A DNA stretch of 18,989 bases from JAFAGX01 sp035501575 (GCA_035501575.1 DATJVZ010000276.1:1-18989), one strand, 5' to 3'. Counted from the first letter of the stretch, positions 7,080 to 15,591 are shown. The notes: a model not told the origin generated them from the letters alone. Numbers and translations: made by a program.

Positions 7080-9773
7080 TTAGAAATTAATCGGAGTGGA
7101 ACCATCTCCGACCAAAGTGAAGCCGGCCCAAAGACTGGGCGAGAGATCACCCCTTTTCAGATAGTCCAGTTTCGCTTGCCGCAGTGCGGTTGACTTGTCT
7201 TCTCCCTCAGCCAGGTGCCTGTAGAAATCCTTCATCAGGGTCTCAGTGGCAGAATCGTCCACATCCCATAGCGCCCCCACCACGCTCTTCGCGCCCGCGA
7301 GCAAAAACGCTTCCGCGAGTCCGTCGCTGCCTTCTTCGCCTTCGATCTTTCCCGTCGCCGTGTCGCAAGCTGAAAGGGTTACCAAGTCCGCTGACAAGGA
7401 AAGCTGAACAATCTCTCGCAGTTGGAGGAGGCCATCATCATTCGACTTGGGATCTTGTCCCAGAATAAGTGCGGCCCTGTCCGGGAACTGTGGGTCGGGC
7501 AGTCCGTGGACCGCAAAGTGGAGGATCTTGAAATTGGCCAAGGGCTCCGATTTGAACTTCGCTTCGGTTGCCTCCGCCCCGAATAGCAATACGCTGCGGT
7601 TTGCTTGGTTCAACGATTGTTCCGCCTGGATAACCTCCCCGCCCGACCCTGGTAAACGATAGATGCGGGCTCCCGAAAGTTCGTAAATGCCTCGCGAAAC
7701 CGCGCGCATTATCCCGTGGCTGGCAGTGCTCTCCTGGGGTTCAAGATCATAGGGGACAGCCCCGATGCCAAGGAATGCCATTTGCGGCTCAACCGGGCGC
7801 CGAAGTGTTCTGAGATAATAGAGCACCGTGCTGGAAGGTACATAGCTGACCGTGTGAGACTGGAGAACGTAGCTGCCGTCTGGGCCACGCAAAGTCTCCA
7901 TCGGCAGGCGCCACAACGTTGCGTCCGGTACGATTGTAAGTCGGGTGCTCGGCTTCAATTGCAAGACGGGGCCGAGCAACAGGTCGAACAGTTTCCTCGC
8001 GCCCGCATCGTCATGCTTCCCTGCCTCGATTTGACCCAGATAACGAGCAGTTGCTTCCGAAATCTCAGCTCCCCCGGCCGGCAGCGTAATGATGACTGCT
8101 TGCCTTTGGTCAACCGCCAAGCAAAACGACTGCGGATCAGCCAAAACATATTCCAGGACGATCTCCCCCGGTAGTAAAACGGTTCGCAGATTCGCGAGAT
8201 CAATGGGCTGGGCGCGAAGGGTAGCATCCTGCATTCTGTTCGGCTTCTGGGACTGGGCACCCATCAACTGTTCAGCAAAGAAGAGCTTGTCCAGGATTTC
8301 TCGTCGCTCGCTACTGTCAGAAGTCTCCATCAAAGTGCGTTGGAGTTGATTGAACTCGGCTTTTGCGGCCTTTTCAGAGTCGGAAAGCGGGATCTCCCGC
8401 GGTCGAGGTTGCCTCAGGAGGTCTGCGATGGAACGTCCGCGAGCTGTTTCGACAATTCTGAAAGCTTCTTCTGTGTGCCCTAATCTGGCGGCCATGGCGA
8501 AATTACCCTTATAGACATCACTCATTGTGGCGATAAGCGAACTCTTTACCTCTTCGCTTGGACTATTTGTGAGCAATGTTTCGGTGATATCTGCAGCCTG
8601 TTCATAGAGCTCCTGAGCTTTTGCAAAATCCCCTTCTTTGGATTTCAGATCAGCAAGCATGGCAAGATGGAGCGGAAGGTGATATTCATCCGAGACCTGG
8701 CGCATGGCAGTCATTGCCTGCATTTCACATCGCTCCGCGTCCGCGTATCGGCCTTCCCCACGATAGACCTTCGCGGCTTCGTACATGCTCCACGCGATGG
8801 AGTGGACGAATCCACTGGCTCGGCTGAGCTTGGCCGCCTCTTCGAAATATTGAGTTGCAGCTCTCGGGTCGCCAACCGTTGCTGCAACGTGCCCCAGCAC
8901 AATTAAGGCCTGACTCTGTTCCAGTGGCATGTGCAACTGACTGGTTTGCTTGAGGGTTTGTTTCAGGAGATTGCGCGCCTCCTCCGACCGACCGAGGAGG
9001 GCAAGTGCACGCGCCTTGCACCCATAAGCAAGGTAGGGAAAGCCCATGTCCTTGACCATCGACGCAATGTGCAAGGCTGCATTGCAATAATCCAGCGCTT
9101 CGCCGGCTCGGTCCATTTCAACAAGCCCGTTCCCAACCTGCGACCCGTAGATTACCAATGTGGGTAGGTCAGCCCTTGCGAGCGCCGAGGCAAGCGCAGA
9201 GCCGAGCAGATCTCTAGCTCTTCCAGTATCGCCATCCATGAAATCAATGATCGCTAATTCTGCCCTGGCCCTCGCCTGCCACGCCTTGTCGTTCAACCCT
9301 TCGGCAAGATTGAGAACTTCCTGCCAGGCTTGAGCGGCAGAATCAGGATGGTCCTCTCGTAAGAGGTCGCCCTTGGCGGACAAGCAGCGAATCCTCAACC
9401 GGGAATCATGGGCTGCGAGCGGATCTTCTAGAGTCCGAGTCAATTCAGCTGAAGTCTGGTGGAGGGGCTCCGTGCCTAAGCGGGACCGCAGGCTTCCACA
9501 CTCTGCATAGAGCTCGTCCCTCCTATTACTCTTCTGAATTGCAAGTTGCTCCGCACGAGCGTAAAGCTCAGAGGCCTTTTGCCAATTCGAAAGCCAGGCT
9601 AGGCGATCGGCTTGAGCGAGCAACTGGTCGCAGTCCTCCGATCGGGAGAGTGCAGGACGCAGGACAGCGAAAAGCATCAGGGAGGACAGCAACACTAAAA
9701 TGACGAGAACCGGCCTCTGACCAAGTGTCAGGCCAGAGAAGCGGCTTCGAGATGGAAGATCCTTTGCGCCCAT
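7080..9773 (-). CDS. Membrane-anchored TPR-CHAT protein (caspase-fold protease)
   Basis: An 897-residue protein in three parts. Residues about 21-38 form a single hydrophobic segment preceded by basic residues, so the bulk is probably outside the cytoplasm, anchored or released as a signal peptide. Residues about 45-440 are helical TPR-type repeats, a protein-interaction scaffold. The C-terminal part is a CHAT domain (caspase HetF associated with TPRs). It has LTIVPDATLWRLPMETL, then the catalytic histidine in HFAVHG (about His 756), the catalytic cysteine in LSACDTATG (about Cys 803), and the closing SVVGALWDVDD and SPSLWAGFTLVGD motifs. Both dyad residues are intact, so an active cysteine protease is expected. 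The ATG at 9773 lies seven bases after the stop of the nucleosidase gene; a start at 9833 would overlap that gene by over 50 bases. The two genes very likely form an operon. TPR-CHAT proteins act in bacterial conflict systems (gasdermin activation, Csx29), but are also numerous in Acidobacteria without known roles. Confidence 0.93.
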   Translation of the reverse strand: MGAKDLPSRSRFSGLTLGQRPVLVILVLLSSLMLFAVLRPALSRSEDCDQLLAQADRLAWLSNWQKASELYARAEQLAIQKSNRRDELYAECGSLRSRLGTEPLHQTSAELTRTLEDPLAAHDSRLRIRCLSAKGDLLREDHPDSAAQAWQEVLNLAEGLNDKAWQARARAELAIIDFMDGDTGRARDLLGSALASALARADLPTLVIYGSQVGNGLVEMDRAGEALDYCNAALHIASMVKDMGFPYLAYGCKARALALLGRSEEARNLLKQTLKQTSQLHMPLEQSQALIVLGHVAATVGDPRAATQYFEEAAKLSRASGFVHSIAWSMYEAAKVYRGEGRYADAERCEMQAMTAMRQVSDEYHLPLHLAMLADLKSKEGDFAKAQELYEQAADITETLLTNSPSEEVKSSLIATMSDVYKGNFAMAARLGHTEEAFRIVETARGRSIADLLRQPRPREIPLSDSEKAAKAEFNQLQRTLMETSDSSERREILDKLFFAEQLMGAQSQKPNRMQDATLRAQPIDLANLRTVLLPGEIVLEYVLADPQSFCLAVDQRQAVIITLPAGGAEISEATARYLGQIEAGKHDDAGARKLFDLLLGPVLQLKPSTRLTIVPDATLWRLPMETLRGPDGSYVLQSHTVSYVPSSTVLYYLRTLRRPVEPQMAFLGIGAVPYDLEPQESTASHGIMRAVSRGIYELSGARIYRLPGSGGEVIQAEQSLNQANRSVLLFGAEATEAKFKSEPLANFKILHFAVHGLPDPQFPDRAALILGQDPKSNDDGLLQLREIVQLSLSADLVTLSACDTATGKIEGEEGSDGLAEAFLLAGAKSVVGALWDVDDSATETLMKDFYRHLAEGEDKSTALRQAKLDYLKRGDLSPSLWAGFTLVGDGSTPINF

Positions 9774-9780
9774 TACCGAC

Positions 9781-10554
9781 CTACGGTAGCCGGGAAAAAT
9801 CCGCTGACAGAACAACCTTGAGTGCGCTGGCAAGATGCCGAGCGGCGCGTTTGTTGGCCGCGTACGCGCGGGCTGTAAGTACCGGAGAGCCTAACATCAC
9901 TCGAAGGGCCTGGCCATTGTTGACGGTGCCGTCCGGGTTCAGCGCGCGGTTGAAGTCGGGGAGTTGGCGGTCAAGAGAATCCGAGACGACGCGGACGACC
10001 ATTGCGGGGATGCCGGATTTGTGAGCTGCCGAGATAATCTCGTAACTCTCCATGTCTACAACCTGGGCTCCGGTTTGCGCAAGTCGGAGTTTGTCATTTT
10101 TCGAAACTGCAATGCGCGGCGAAGTGATACCTACCACCGACCTGCATCGCGCGTTTTGAGTATCCAAGAGCGCTGTGGCTTGCGCGGAAATCTGGGGTGC
10201 GCAAGAGCAGGGGATACCTCTGCTCGTCTCAGAAAAGCACGAGGAGTATGTCACGATGGTCATCTCCGGCAGCGAGTCAGTCAGTCCTCCACAGAGGCCA
10301 ATTACAATCACGGCATCCGCTTTTTTGCTATTCTGGTCACCTGTGGTGGGGCGTTGCGGGCTGTCGGAGAGTATCTCCGCAACGCGCTCGCGTGCCTGCT
10401 TGGGGCCGATTCCAGTAAAGAAGAATTCGAGCTGATTCGGTCCTGCCGTAATCGGGCCGGCTTCGGAAACACACTTCCCATGGGGGACCCCGAGCAGTCG
10501 TGCCACTGGGTCTGCTTCCATCTTCGTTGCTGCAAGAATGAAAATCCGCCCCAT
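9781..10554 (-). CDS. PNP/UDP-family nucleosidase or phosphorylase (MTAN/HpnG-like)
   Basis: A 257-residue single-domain protein of the PNP_UDP_1 (MTA/SAH nucleosidase) fold. It has an N-terminal strand with AATKMEADPV, the phosphate/base-site loop VIGLCGGL (about 84-91), the ribose-binding VVDMES (165-170), and VVSDSLD with the catalytic Asp at 192, so the active site appears intact. The stretch DFNRALNPDGTVNNGQALRVMLGSP resembles the hopanoid-linked nucleosidase HpnG and other stand-alone members. No hopanoid gene is present in the window. No signal peptide is seen, so it is cytoplasmic. The ATG at 10554 has no clear ribosome binding site; a promoter lies 37 bases upstream (10591-10619), and the leader is AT-rich. 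The gene is followed after seven bases by the TPR-CHAT gene, which suggests a shared function. Some proteins of this fold are anti-phage effectors that cleave ATP or other nucleotides; whether this one does cannot be told from sequence. Confidence 0.88.
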   Translation of the reverse strand: MGRIFILAATKMEADPVARLLGVPHGKCVSEAGPITAGPNQLEFFFTGIGPKQARERVAEILSDSPQRPTTGDQNSKKADAVIVIGLCGGLTDSLPEMTIVTYSSCFSETSRGIPCSCAPQISAQATALLDTQNARCRSVVGITSPRIAVSKNDKLRLAQTGAQVVDMESYEIISAAHKSGIPAMVVRVVSDSLDRQLPDFNRALNPDGTVNNGQALRVMLGSPVLTARAYAANKRAARHLASALKVVLSADFSRLP

Positions 10555-10590
10555 ATATTATTGATGTATGCCCTAAGTAGTCAGAATACC

Positions 10591-10619
10591 ACAATATGGA
10601 GGATGTGCTGGGGTGTCAA
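10591..10619 (-). promoter_or_regulatory. Sigma-70-type promoter of the nucleosidase-CHAT unit
   Basis: On the minus strand a perfect -35 box TTGACA (10614-10619) is separated by exactly 17 bases from TATTGT (10591-10596), a fair -10 box. Transcription would start around 10584, giving a leader of about 30 bases before the nucleosidase ATG at 10554. The -35 box lies inside the sequence that resembles an IS21-type terminus. Confidence 0.55.
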
Positions 10620-10680
10620 TGAAACGACACCGGTTTTGAAGTGACCACCGAGAACGACACTGCTGCCCGGTCATGCCCGA
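10611..10680. mobile_element. Probable IS21-like terminal remnant
   Basis: The plus strand reads GTGTCAATGAAACGACACC, then TTTTGAAGTGACCACCGAG and AACGACACTG. The octamer AACGACAC occurs twice, 30 bases apart (10623 and 10653), and GTGTC/GACAC form a short inverted pair (10613-10617 and 10626-10630). Multiple short terminal repeats with TGTCA and TGACCACC words are characteristic of IS21-family ends. No istA or istB coding sequence is present, so only a terminus would remain. The assignment comes from pattern memory, not from a search. Confidence 0.35.
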
Positions 10681-10942
10681 ACATCTAACCCTTCGGCGTC
10701 GAATACCGGCAAACCCTTGATAATGTATGCGGTTAACCAACTCTCCGTCGCGATTTCGGTCGACACTACGCCGTTGCAGAGGATCTATCTTAACCAGCGG
10801 CCACTTTCCGGGTAGGCGACTTTTCAGGCCGAATCCGGGGAGGGTGCCATCGTTCACCCGGAGATCAGTGGTAGGAAGGGGATTTGTCAGTACCGATCCG
10901 AGGTCCTGCGCACGTAATGCTGCTGGCGCCAAGCAGAGTTAA
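10681..10942. other. Gene-free spacer between hamB and the nucleosidase unit
   Basis: Together with the IS-like end and promoter, this makes about 390 bp without a recognised gene. A minus-strand frame of 119 codons from a TTG at 10932 crosses the stretch, but its arginine-rich, low-complexity translation has no family features and it runs through the promoter. It looks like decayed DNA rather than a gene. A short imperfect hairpin (10920-10936) lies just after the hamB stop and lacks a U-run. Confidence 0.5.
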
Positions 10943-13900
10943 TCATTGCAGCAGGCTTGATAGGCAAACGGAGAAATAACCAGGGAAATGTTGTAGCGTC
11001 TGGCGTGCTGCGTCAGCGCGGAGCCTCAATCGCCCGCGAACGGTTCTACCTCGGGCAGGCGCTATCACTGATCGCAGTGCTCGTGCGACGATTCTGTCCG
11101 CAAAACCCATCTCATAAAGGGCGATTTCGTCGATTTCCGAGATACCGTACTTGACTTGCTTCTGGAGGGTTCCCAAGTTAAGAACGCAGTCCGCCGCGCC
11201 ATCTATGGTTACCGCACCCAGGTGCTCTGCTACCGCTGCGATCACGAGCGTGCTTTGGTACCCTATGGCGTTGTCGCATAGTTCGACGACATCATCCATC
11301 TTTGTTTTTCGGGTCTTCTTCCCCCATCGCATGGAACCACCTGCTGAAACCCAGGCGGAAAAGATCTCCGCATAGCTGTGTCCCGCCACCCAAGATTGTA
11401 CGGCAGGCAAAACTGCACTTTCTGGGAGGTAGCGGTCTAGTTCATCGGAAACAACTTCCTTGATAAGAGGCCACAGCAGCTCCAGAAGGGCGCTGGTCGA
11501 ATTCGTGCCGACAAGAAACTGCGCATTCTCCGCGGTCCAGGCCATGATCGTTTCTGAATCAGCGACACCTAGAAGGGTCCTTCCAAAGGTTGCTTGGATC
11601 GCGGCGTCCGGCTCCCGGTTTTCAATGTATTCAGCGATCATCGCAAAAAGCCTAACAAGTTCCTGTTTCTTTCCCTCATCAGCCATGTGGTACGCCAAGG
11701 TTTGCTTTGCGAGTTCTTCAGTGGCGGCAAGGTACTCGGCGAACGGTTGTGAACCGCGGTTTGCCATGAGATAGCTTTCCAAGGCTTCGAGAAGCTTTCG
11801 GCGGTGTTTCATTTGGCTATGCAGTTCGTCCTGGGAAAATCCTTCCGCCTTGAATTTGTTGCCTGCCTCGCTAAGTCTCCGATGCGCCAATTCGGGTTCG
11901 TCAACAATCTGTTTTAAGAATTCGATGATGTCCAGCTTGAGGTACTTGGTGCGACTGCGATTTGTGAATGGCGCGAGCAATCCGAGCAATGAACTCTCCG
12001 TGCCTCCAGCGTTGGACGGGTCGATTAACTCAGTAGCGTTCTTCCATCTCCAACCCTTCTTATCGTCCATCCGAAGATCGTAAAGCTCGGGATCAGAAAA
12101 AATAATCGTTCCCTCAGTGTGCATTCCTGCGCGGCCGGCACGGCCGAGCAAGTTGTGAAAATCACGCGTCTTGATCCGTTCCGTGCCCTGCATAGTTCCG
12201 GACACAATAAGATACCTAATAGGCAGATTTACGCCTTGCGCCAGCGTAGAGGTGCACACGACAAATCTGACAAGGCCCTCCTTCATCGCGTATTCCACAG
12301 ATAATCGTATACCGTTTGGGGTATTACCGTGATGGGAAAGTATTCCAAGCCGTGCTGCGAGCGTGCGTGCTTCGTTATCACCGAAGTGTGCCTCGTAAAG
12401 ATCTCCGAGAGCCTTGAGTTCTTTTGAATTACATACGGCCGCTGCCGATTGCATTTCCAAACCGCGGTCAAAGACATCTGCCGCCATTTCAGCCAGCCCG
12501 GATGCCGTCGCCTTTGTTCCACAGAATATTGCGACACTGCCGTTGCTGACAACCTTCAGACCAAGATACAAGGCGATTGACCTTGGATCATGCTGTGGGA
12601 AGGCCCGCTCTTTTTCCCGGTTGTTCTTTTTCTTGAGATGTTTTTCCTCAATGATCCTTGGAACAAAATAGTCGAAGTGGTCTGGATTCCCTGGCTCGAC
12701 GAATTGAAGCTGGCCTAACTCTGTGCGCCAGCTTGCGAAGGCAATGGCCCGGTCGGTCATGGAAAGGTCATGTGCATCCACCACCGCGACATCGGGTCCA
12801 ATTAACCATTCACCAATGGCAGCAGCGTTCCCAATGACGGCCGACACCAAGATTACTTGCTTGTCATTCGGAATTAACCGCTTCAGTGATGTCAAGAGAA
12901 GTTCATATGTGATGCCACGTTCACCGGTATCGAACTGGTGGCCTTCATCGTAAATGACAACACCGATTGTGGTTGCTAACTCGGGACTATGGCGAAGCAC
13001 ATAAAGTAGTTTCTCCGGTGTGACGACAATCACTTGGCGCGCTTCGACTGCACTGACGCCCCGGCCCCCCGTCTCCGGACCAATAAGTTCGGCTAGAAGC
13101 GCCGAATAGTCAACTTGCAGAGCATCCGACAGCTCGTTCAGAATAACGTTCTCGCCTATAAATGCTTTGCGTAGCCACGCTGTAATCTCTGTGCAAAGGG
13201 CCCGAAACGGAGCCACGATTACTGCGAGCGTGGCTCGGCCGGAAAAGAAGGAACTTCGCAAAACAAGCTCGATAGCCCTAGTCTTGCCTGCGCTAGTGGG
13301 CATCTGCACGACGGCGGACCGTCCCTGCAGAAGGCCTCGCTCGCCGAAGATGTGCTGAGATGGCCAGAGCTCCTTCATGAACTCGGGTTTCTTGAGCGCA
13401 TCTGACCAGCTCGCCTCTGGTAGTTGGCTGTACGCTGGCAGGACATGTCGCGCAGCGTTTTGCAGGCGCTTCTTGGCGACGCCTATGCATACGTCGGTAT
13501 AAAGGAGGTCCCTGTCGGACCCAAATGAATAGGCGCCATGACGAAGCCGGCTGCACGCACCAACGACATTAGGTCGATTGTTTTTGTCTGAGAAATAGGC
13601 AGCCAAGTTCGTTGCCACGGAAGACTGGGCGCTACTGAAACGCCGATTTTCAAAGTGAGGCGTCTGAAACCATTCCGCCGACAGAAGCCAACGGAGCAGC
13701 CTATCCCAATCGTCTGTGGGGGGCGACTGCTGCGCCTCGCGCAGAACCACAGCAGCACTCCCCGCCAAGTCACATAAATAGTAGGACGCTGCGCTTAGAA
13801 GCAAAAGCTCAGCAGCAGAACCGTTTGCGAATTTCGACGCGACATACGCATGCAGAAATGCTGCGGAAAAGCGAATAGCATACGTATCGCCAGGAATAAT

Positions 13901-14110
13901 CCTCCCGCGATCCGTTTGTTCCTGAAGTTCGAGATCAGCGATGCGGCTAGCCTCATCTCCCAGATTTCCAATCACCAGCGGAAATAGAGTTGAGGGATCA
14001 CTCCCGCCGAGTTGGATGTCCTGGAGTTCATCGGGGACATTGAACTCGTACATGCGCGCCTTAGCGTGTGTGATGGCGTCAAGTCGCCTTGAAGCACTTT
14101 CAGGCCTCAT
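10943..14110 (-). CDS. hamB: HamB, superfamily 2 helicase of the Hachiman anti-phage system
   Basis: A 1055-residue protein. After an N-terminal domain of about 250 residues comes an SF2 helicase core. The motifs are MPTSAGKT (about 270-277, Walker A), VAPFRALC (motif Ia), VVTPEKLL (362-369), YDEGH (387-391, Walker B of the DEGH type), LVSAVIGN (motif III), STLAQGVNLP (621-630, motif V) and LLGRAGRAG (654-662, motif VI). The last about 375 residues are helical with no motif I recognise. In Hachiman, HamB acts in complex with HamA: it senses damaged or phage-processed DNA and licenses the HamA nuclease. The pairing with a DUF1837 gene directly upstream, on the same strand with an 11-base overlap (ATGAGGCCTGA), and the size are as expected for hamB. 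GAGG nine bases upstream of the ATG, inside hamA, can serve as ribosome binding site, so translation is probably coupled. All helicase motifs look intact. Confidence 0.93.
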   Translation of the reverse strand: MRPESASRRLDAITHAKARMYEFNVPDELQDIQLGGSDPSTLFPLVIGNLGDEASRIADLELQEQTDRGRIIPGDTYAIRFSAAFLHAYVASKFANGSAAELLLLSAASYYLCDLAGSAAVVLREAQQSPPTDDWDRLLRWLLSAEWFQTPHFENRRFSSAQSSVATNLAAYFSDKNNRPNVVGACSRLRHGAYSFGSDRDLLYTDVCIGVAKKRLQNAARHVLPAYSQLPEASWSDALKKPEFMKELWPSQHIFGERGLLQGRSAVVQMPTSAGKTRAIELVLRSSFFSGRATLAVIVAPFRALCTEITAWLRKAFIGENVILNELSDALQVDYSALLAELIGPETGGRGVSAVEARQVIVVTPEKLLYVLRHSPELATTIGVVIYDEGHQFDTGERGITYELLLTSLKRLIPNDKQVILVSAVIGNAAAIGEWLIGPDVAVVDAHDLSMTDRAIAFASWRTELGQLQFVEPGNPDHFDYFVPRIIEEKHLKKKNNREKERAFPQHDPRSIALYLGLKVVSNGSVAIFCGTKATASGLAEMAADVFDRGLEMQSAAAVCNSKELKALGDLYEAHFGDNEARTLAARLGILSHHGNTPNGIRLSVEYAMKEGLVRFVVCTSTLAQGVNLPIRYLIVSGTMQGTERIKTRDFHNLLGRAGRAGMHTEGTIIFSDPELYDLRMDDKKGWRWKNATELIDPSNAGGTESSLLGLLAPFTNRSRTKYLKLDIIEFLKQIVDEPELAHRRLSEAGNKFKAEGFSQDELHSQMKHRRKLLEALESYLMANRGSQPFAEYLAATEELAKQTLAYHMADEGKKQELVRLFAMIAEYIENREPDAAIQATFGRTLLGVADSETIMAWTAENAQFLVGTNSTSALLELLWPLIKEVVSDELDRYLPESAVLPAVQSWVAGHSYAEIFSAWVSAGGSMRWGKKTRKTKMDDVVELCDNAIGYQSTLVIAAVAEHLGAVTIDGAADCVLNLGTLQKQVKYGISEIDEIALYEMGFADRIVARALRSVIAPARGRTVRGRLRLRADAARQTLQHFPGYFSVCLSSLLQ

Positions 14111-14927
14111 TCGCTGCCGCCTCGTAGAGCCGATTCACGAGTTTCATCATTGTACTCCCCTTTACCAGCAGAAGGGTAAGAGTACTTTTTCCCGGGTGTT
14201 TGCTAATATCGACTTCTGTCACCGCGGAATTGTCATAATTTCCTGTACAGTGAAAGGCCGCTGCGGTATATCGGGCTTGATAAGGACGGTCTGCGAGGTT
14301 CTGAAAGCGTTCGACCAGTCTGACATTTGCAATATCACCGTCTGCCCGCAGCCGCATTTTCATTGCGTTCAGCGAGAACGCTTTTCTGAGCTGATCCTTG
14401 ACGGAATCGTCGACTGCCTCTTGAAGCCGTGCTTTCGCTTTCCCGCCAGAAAACTGAGCCTTCACCTCAATGCTCATTAGGACATCGCCTGCTGAATACA
14501 CTTTCTTATCCAAATTAGTCTTCTTCGTCAGAAGAAATGCCAAGATATCAGTACCCTTCGTGGACTCGTTGGGTACGGGCTTAAGGCGATAGCGGGTACG
14601 CGGCACAGTCCATCCCTGCAAGTATTCAAAGTAGTCTGCTACCAAAATTTCCGCAAAATCGCCAGCGCGTGTGCTCGGACCCGGCGGACGATGATTAGGA
14701 AAAACGAATTGCTCCAAGTACTGTTTTCTTGAGAGACCGGTTTCTTCCCTTGCTTCATCCAACACTTTGTCGAGGCAATAATGCTGGCGAAAGTACTTTG
14801 CCCACGCCGAAATAATCGTCGCGTCATCCGTGTGTTGGAACTCGAGGAGCTGAATTTCTTGACCAGCGGTCGTCTTCAGCTTCTTGCCGCTGTCTTTGAG
14901 CCACTTTATGTGCGCCGGCGACGTCAT
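14100..14927 (-). CDS. hamA: HamA, DUF1837 nuclease of the Hachiman anti-phage system
   Basis: A 275-residue protein of the DUF1837 (HamA) family. The family core is readable: TRAGDFAEILVADYF (about 86-100), GTDILAFLL with Asp 127, and SIEVKA with Glu 154 and Lys 156. These form a PD-(D/E)xK-like nuclease site (Asp, then Glu-x-Lys), with Glu 93 as a further acidic candidate. In characterised Hachiman systems HamA is held inactive by HamB and degrades DNA once released, causing abortive infection. The ATG at 14927 is the first possible start, as an in-frame TAG lies about 18 bases upstream. No strong ribosome binding site precedes it; AGGAAAA is about 27 bases away. The stop overlaps the start of hamB. 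No regulator gene is visible upstream; an AT-rich patch around 15045-15065 (TATATAGTTTTACAAT on the minus strand) could hold a promoter, but no good -35 box accompanies it. Confidence 0.92.
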   Translation of the reverse strand: MTSPAHIKWLKDSGKKLKTTAGQEIQLLEFQHTDDATIISAWAKYFRQHYCLDKVLDEAREETGLSRKQYLEQFVFPNHRPPGPSTRAGDFAEILVADYFEYLQGWTVPRTRYRLKPVPNESTKGTDILAFLLTKKTNLDKKVYSAGDVLMSIEVKAQFSGGKAKARLQEAVDDSVKDQLRKAFSLNAMKMRLRADGDIANVRLVERFQNLADRPYQARYTAAAFHCTGNYDNSAVTEVDISKHPGKSTLTLLLVKGSTMMKLVNRLYEAAANEA

Positions 14928-15591
14928 ACGTTCACTGTGGGTCTAGCTGCGTTTTTCCTGGTTTGCAAGCAGCGACGGGAAATCATCTTGGCGAGAGGGT
15001 AATGCTATCTCTTCGCCGAAGGCGGAAGCAACCAGACTGACACCATTGTAAAACTATATACTTCATCATAACAGCGTCTAAATCGAGCACATGGCGGTGA
15101 GGTTAAGGCCGGTCTCTGCAGGTCGGCTTGTTGGAAGTTGGAAGCCCGCTTTAGAGTTAGCCCTGCGCAGAGAGCGGGGGAACCCGGAGTCTGCGCCCTG
15201 CGGCGCTGGCGCCGGGCATGGCCCAGACCGGAAACCGATCCCTGGCGAGAGTAGCCCAACACACCTCTGAAGCCGGATTCGGAACGAAAAACGCCCTACC
15301 CGGAACGTGGGACGGCTGCAGTTTGAAAGCGTGCCAGACTCCCATGGGTCTTGGCATTAGTAACTAGGCGCCAAGGGTTTAGCATTCGCTGTGGGTGTCG
15401 CCACGCGGCCACATTGACGGGAATCTACTCGTAGAAGGGCAACCCCTGACTCCCCCGAAGCCGCATCCCACAAGTAACTTTCGCCTGGTCGATACCGCCC
15501 CTGGCAGTTTCCGCCTGTGCCGTCGCCGTCCTGGGAAGTGTCATCTCTGCTGTTTGGTGCGCCCTACGAATTCCAATACAGCCATTCGCTT
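14928..15591. other. Long gene-free region between the TonB receptor gene and hamA
   Basis: About 660 bp without a gene I can support. Short minus-strand frames (for example 15157-15357, arginine- and proline-rich) look non-coding. The part near hamA (15045-15070) is AT-rich and may hold the hamA promoter; a small hairpin CGCC-TTC-GGCG lies at about 15016-15027. The middle (15160-15260) is GC-rich and unusually rich in hairpins, including the composite stem described separately. The rest shows nothing recognisable. Confidence 0.5.
15165..15196. other. Composite hairpin with GNRA-type loop upstream of hamA
   Basis: A 7-bp outer stem (GCGCAGA/TCTGCGC) encloses a symmetric internal loop (GAG on both sides) and a 4-bp inner stem (CGGG/CCCG) capped on the plus strand by the tetraloop GGAA. 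A second hairpin, CGGCG-CTGG-CGCCG, follows at 15201-15214. The outer pairing is perfect. It could be a structured RNA element, a REP-like repeat unit or an attenuator. Which strand would be transcribed is unknown. Confidence 0.4.

Noticed and set aside
10573..10932. 119-codon minus-strand frame between hamB and the nucleosidase
   Set aside because: It starts with TTG, has an arginine-rich translation and covers the promoter and IS-like end, so it is more likely decayed DNA than a third Hachiman gene.
15165..15214. Group II intron domain V
   Set aside because: The stem lacks the AGC triad and the two-base bulge at the right position, and no intron reverse-transcriptase gene is nearby.
15157..15357. 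66-residue minus-strand frame upstream of hamA
   Set aside because: The composition is proline- and arginine-rich, it overlaps the hairpin cluster, and there is no ribosome binding site or family resemblance.
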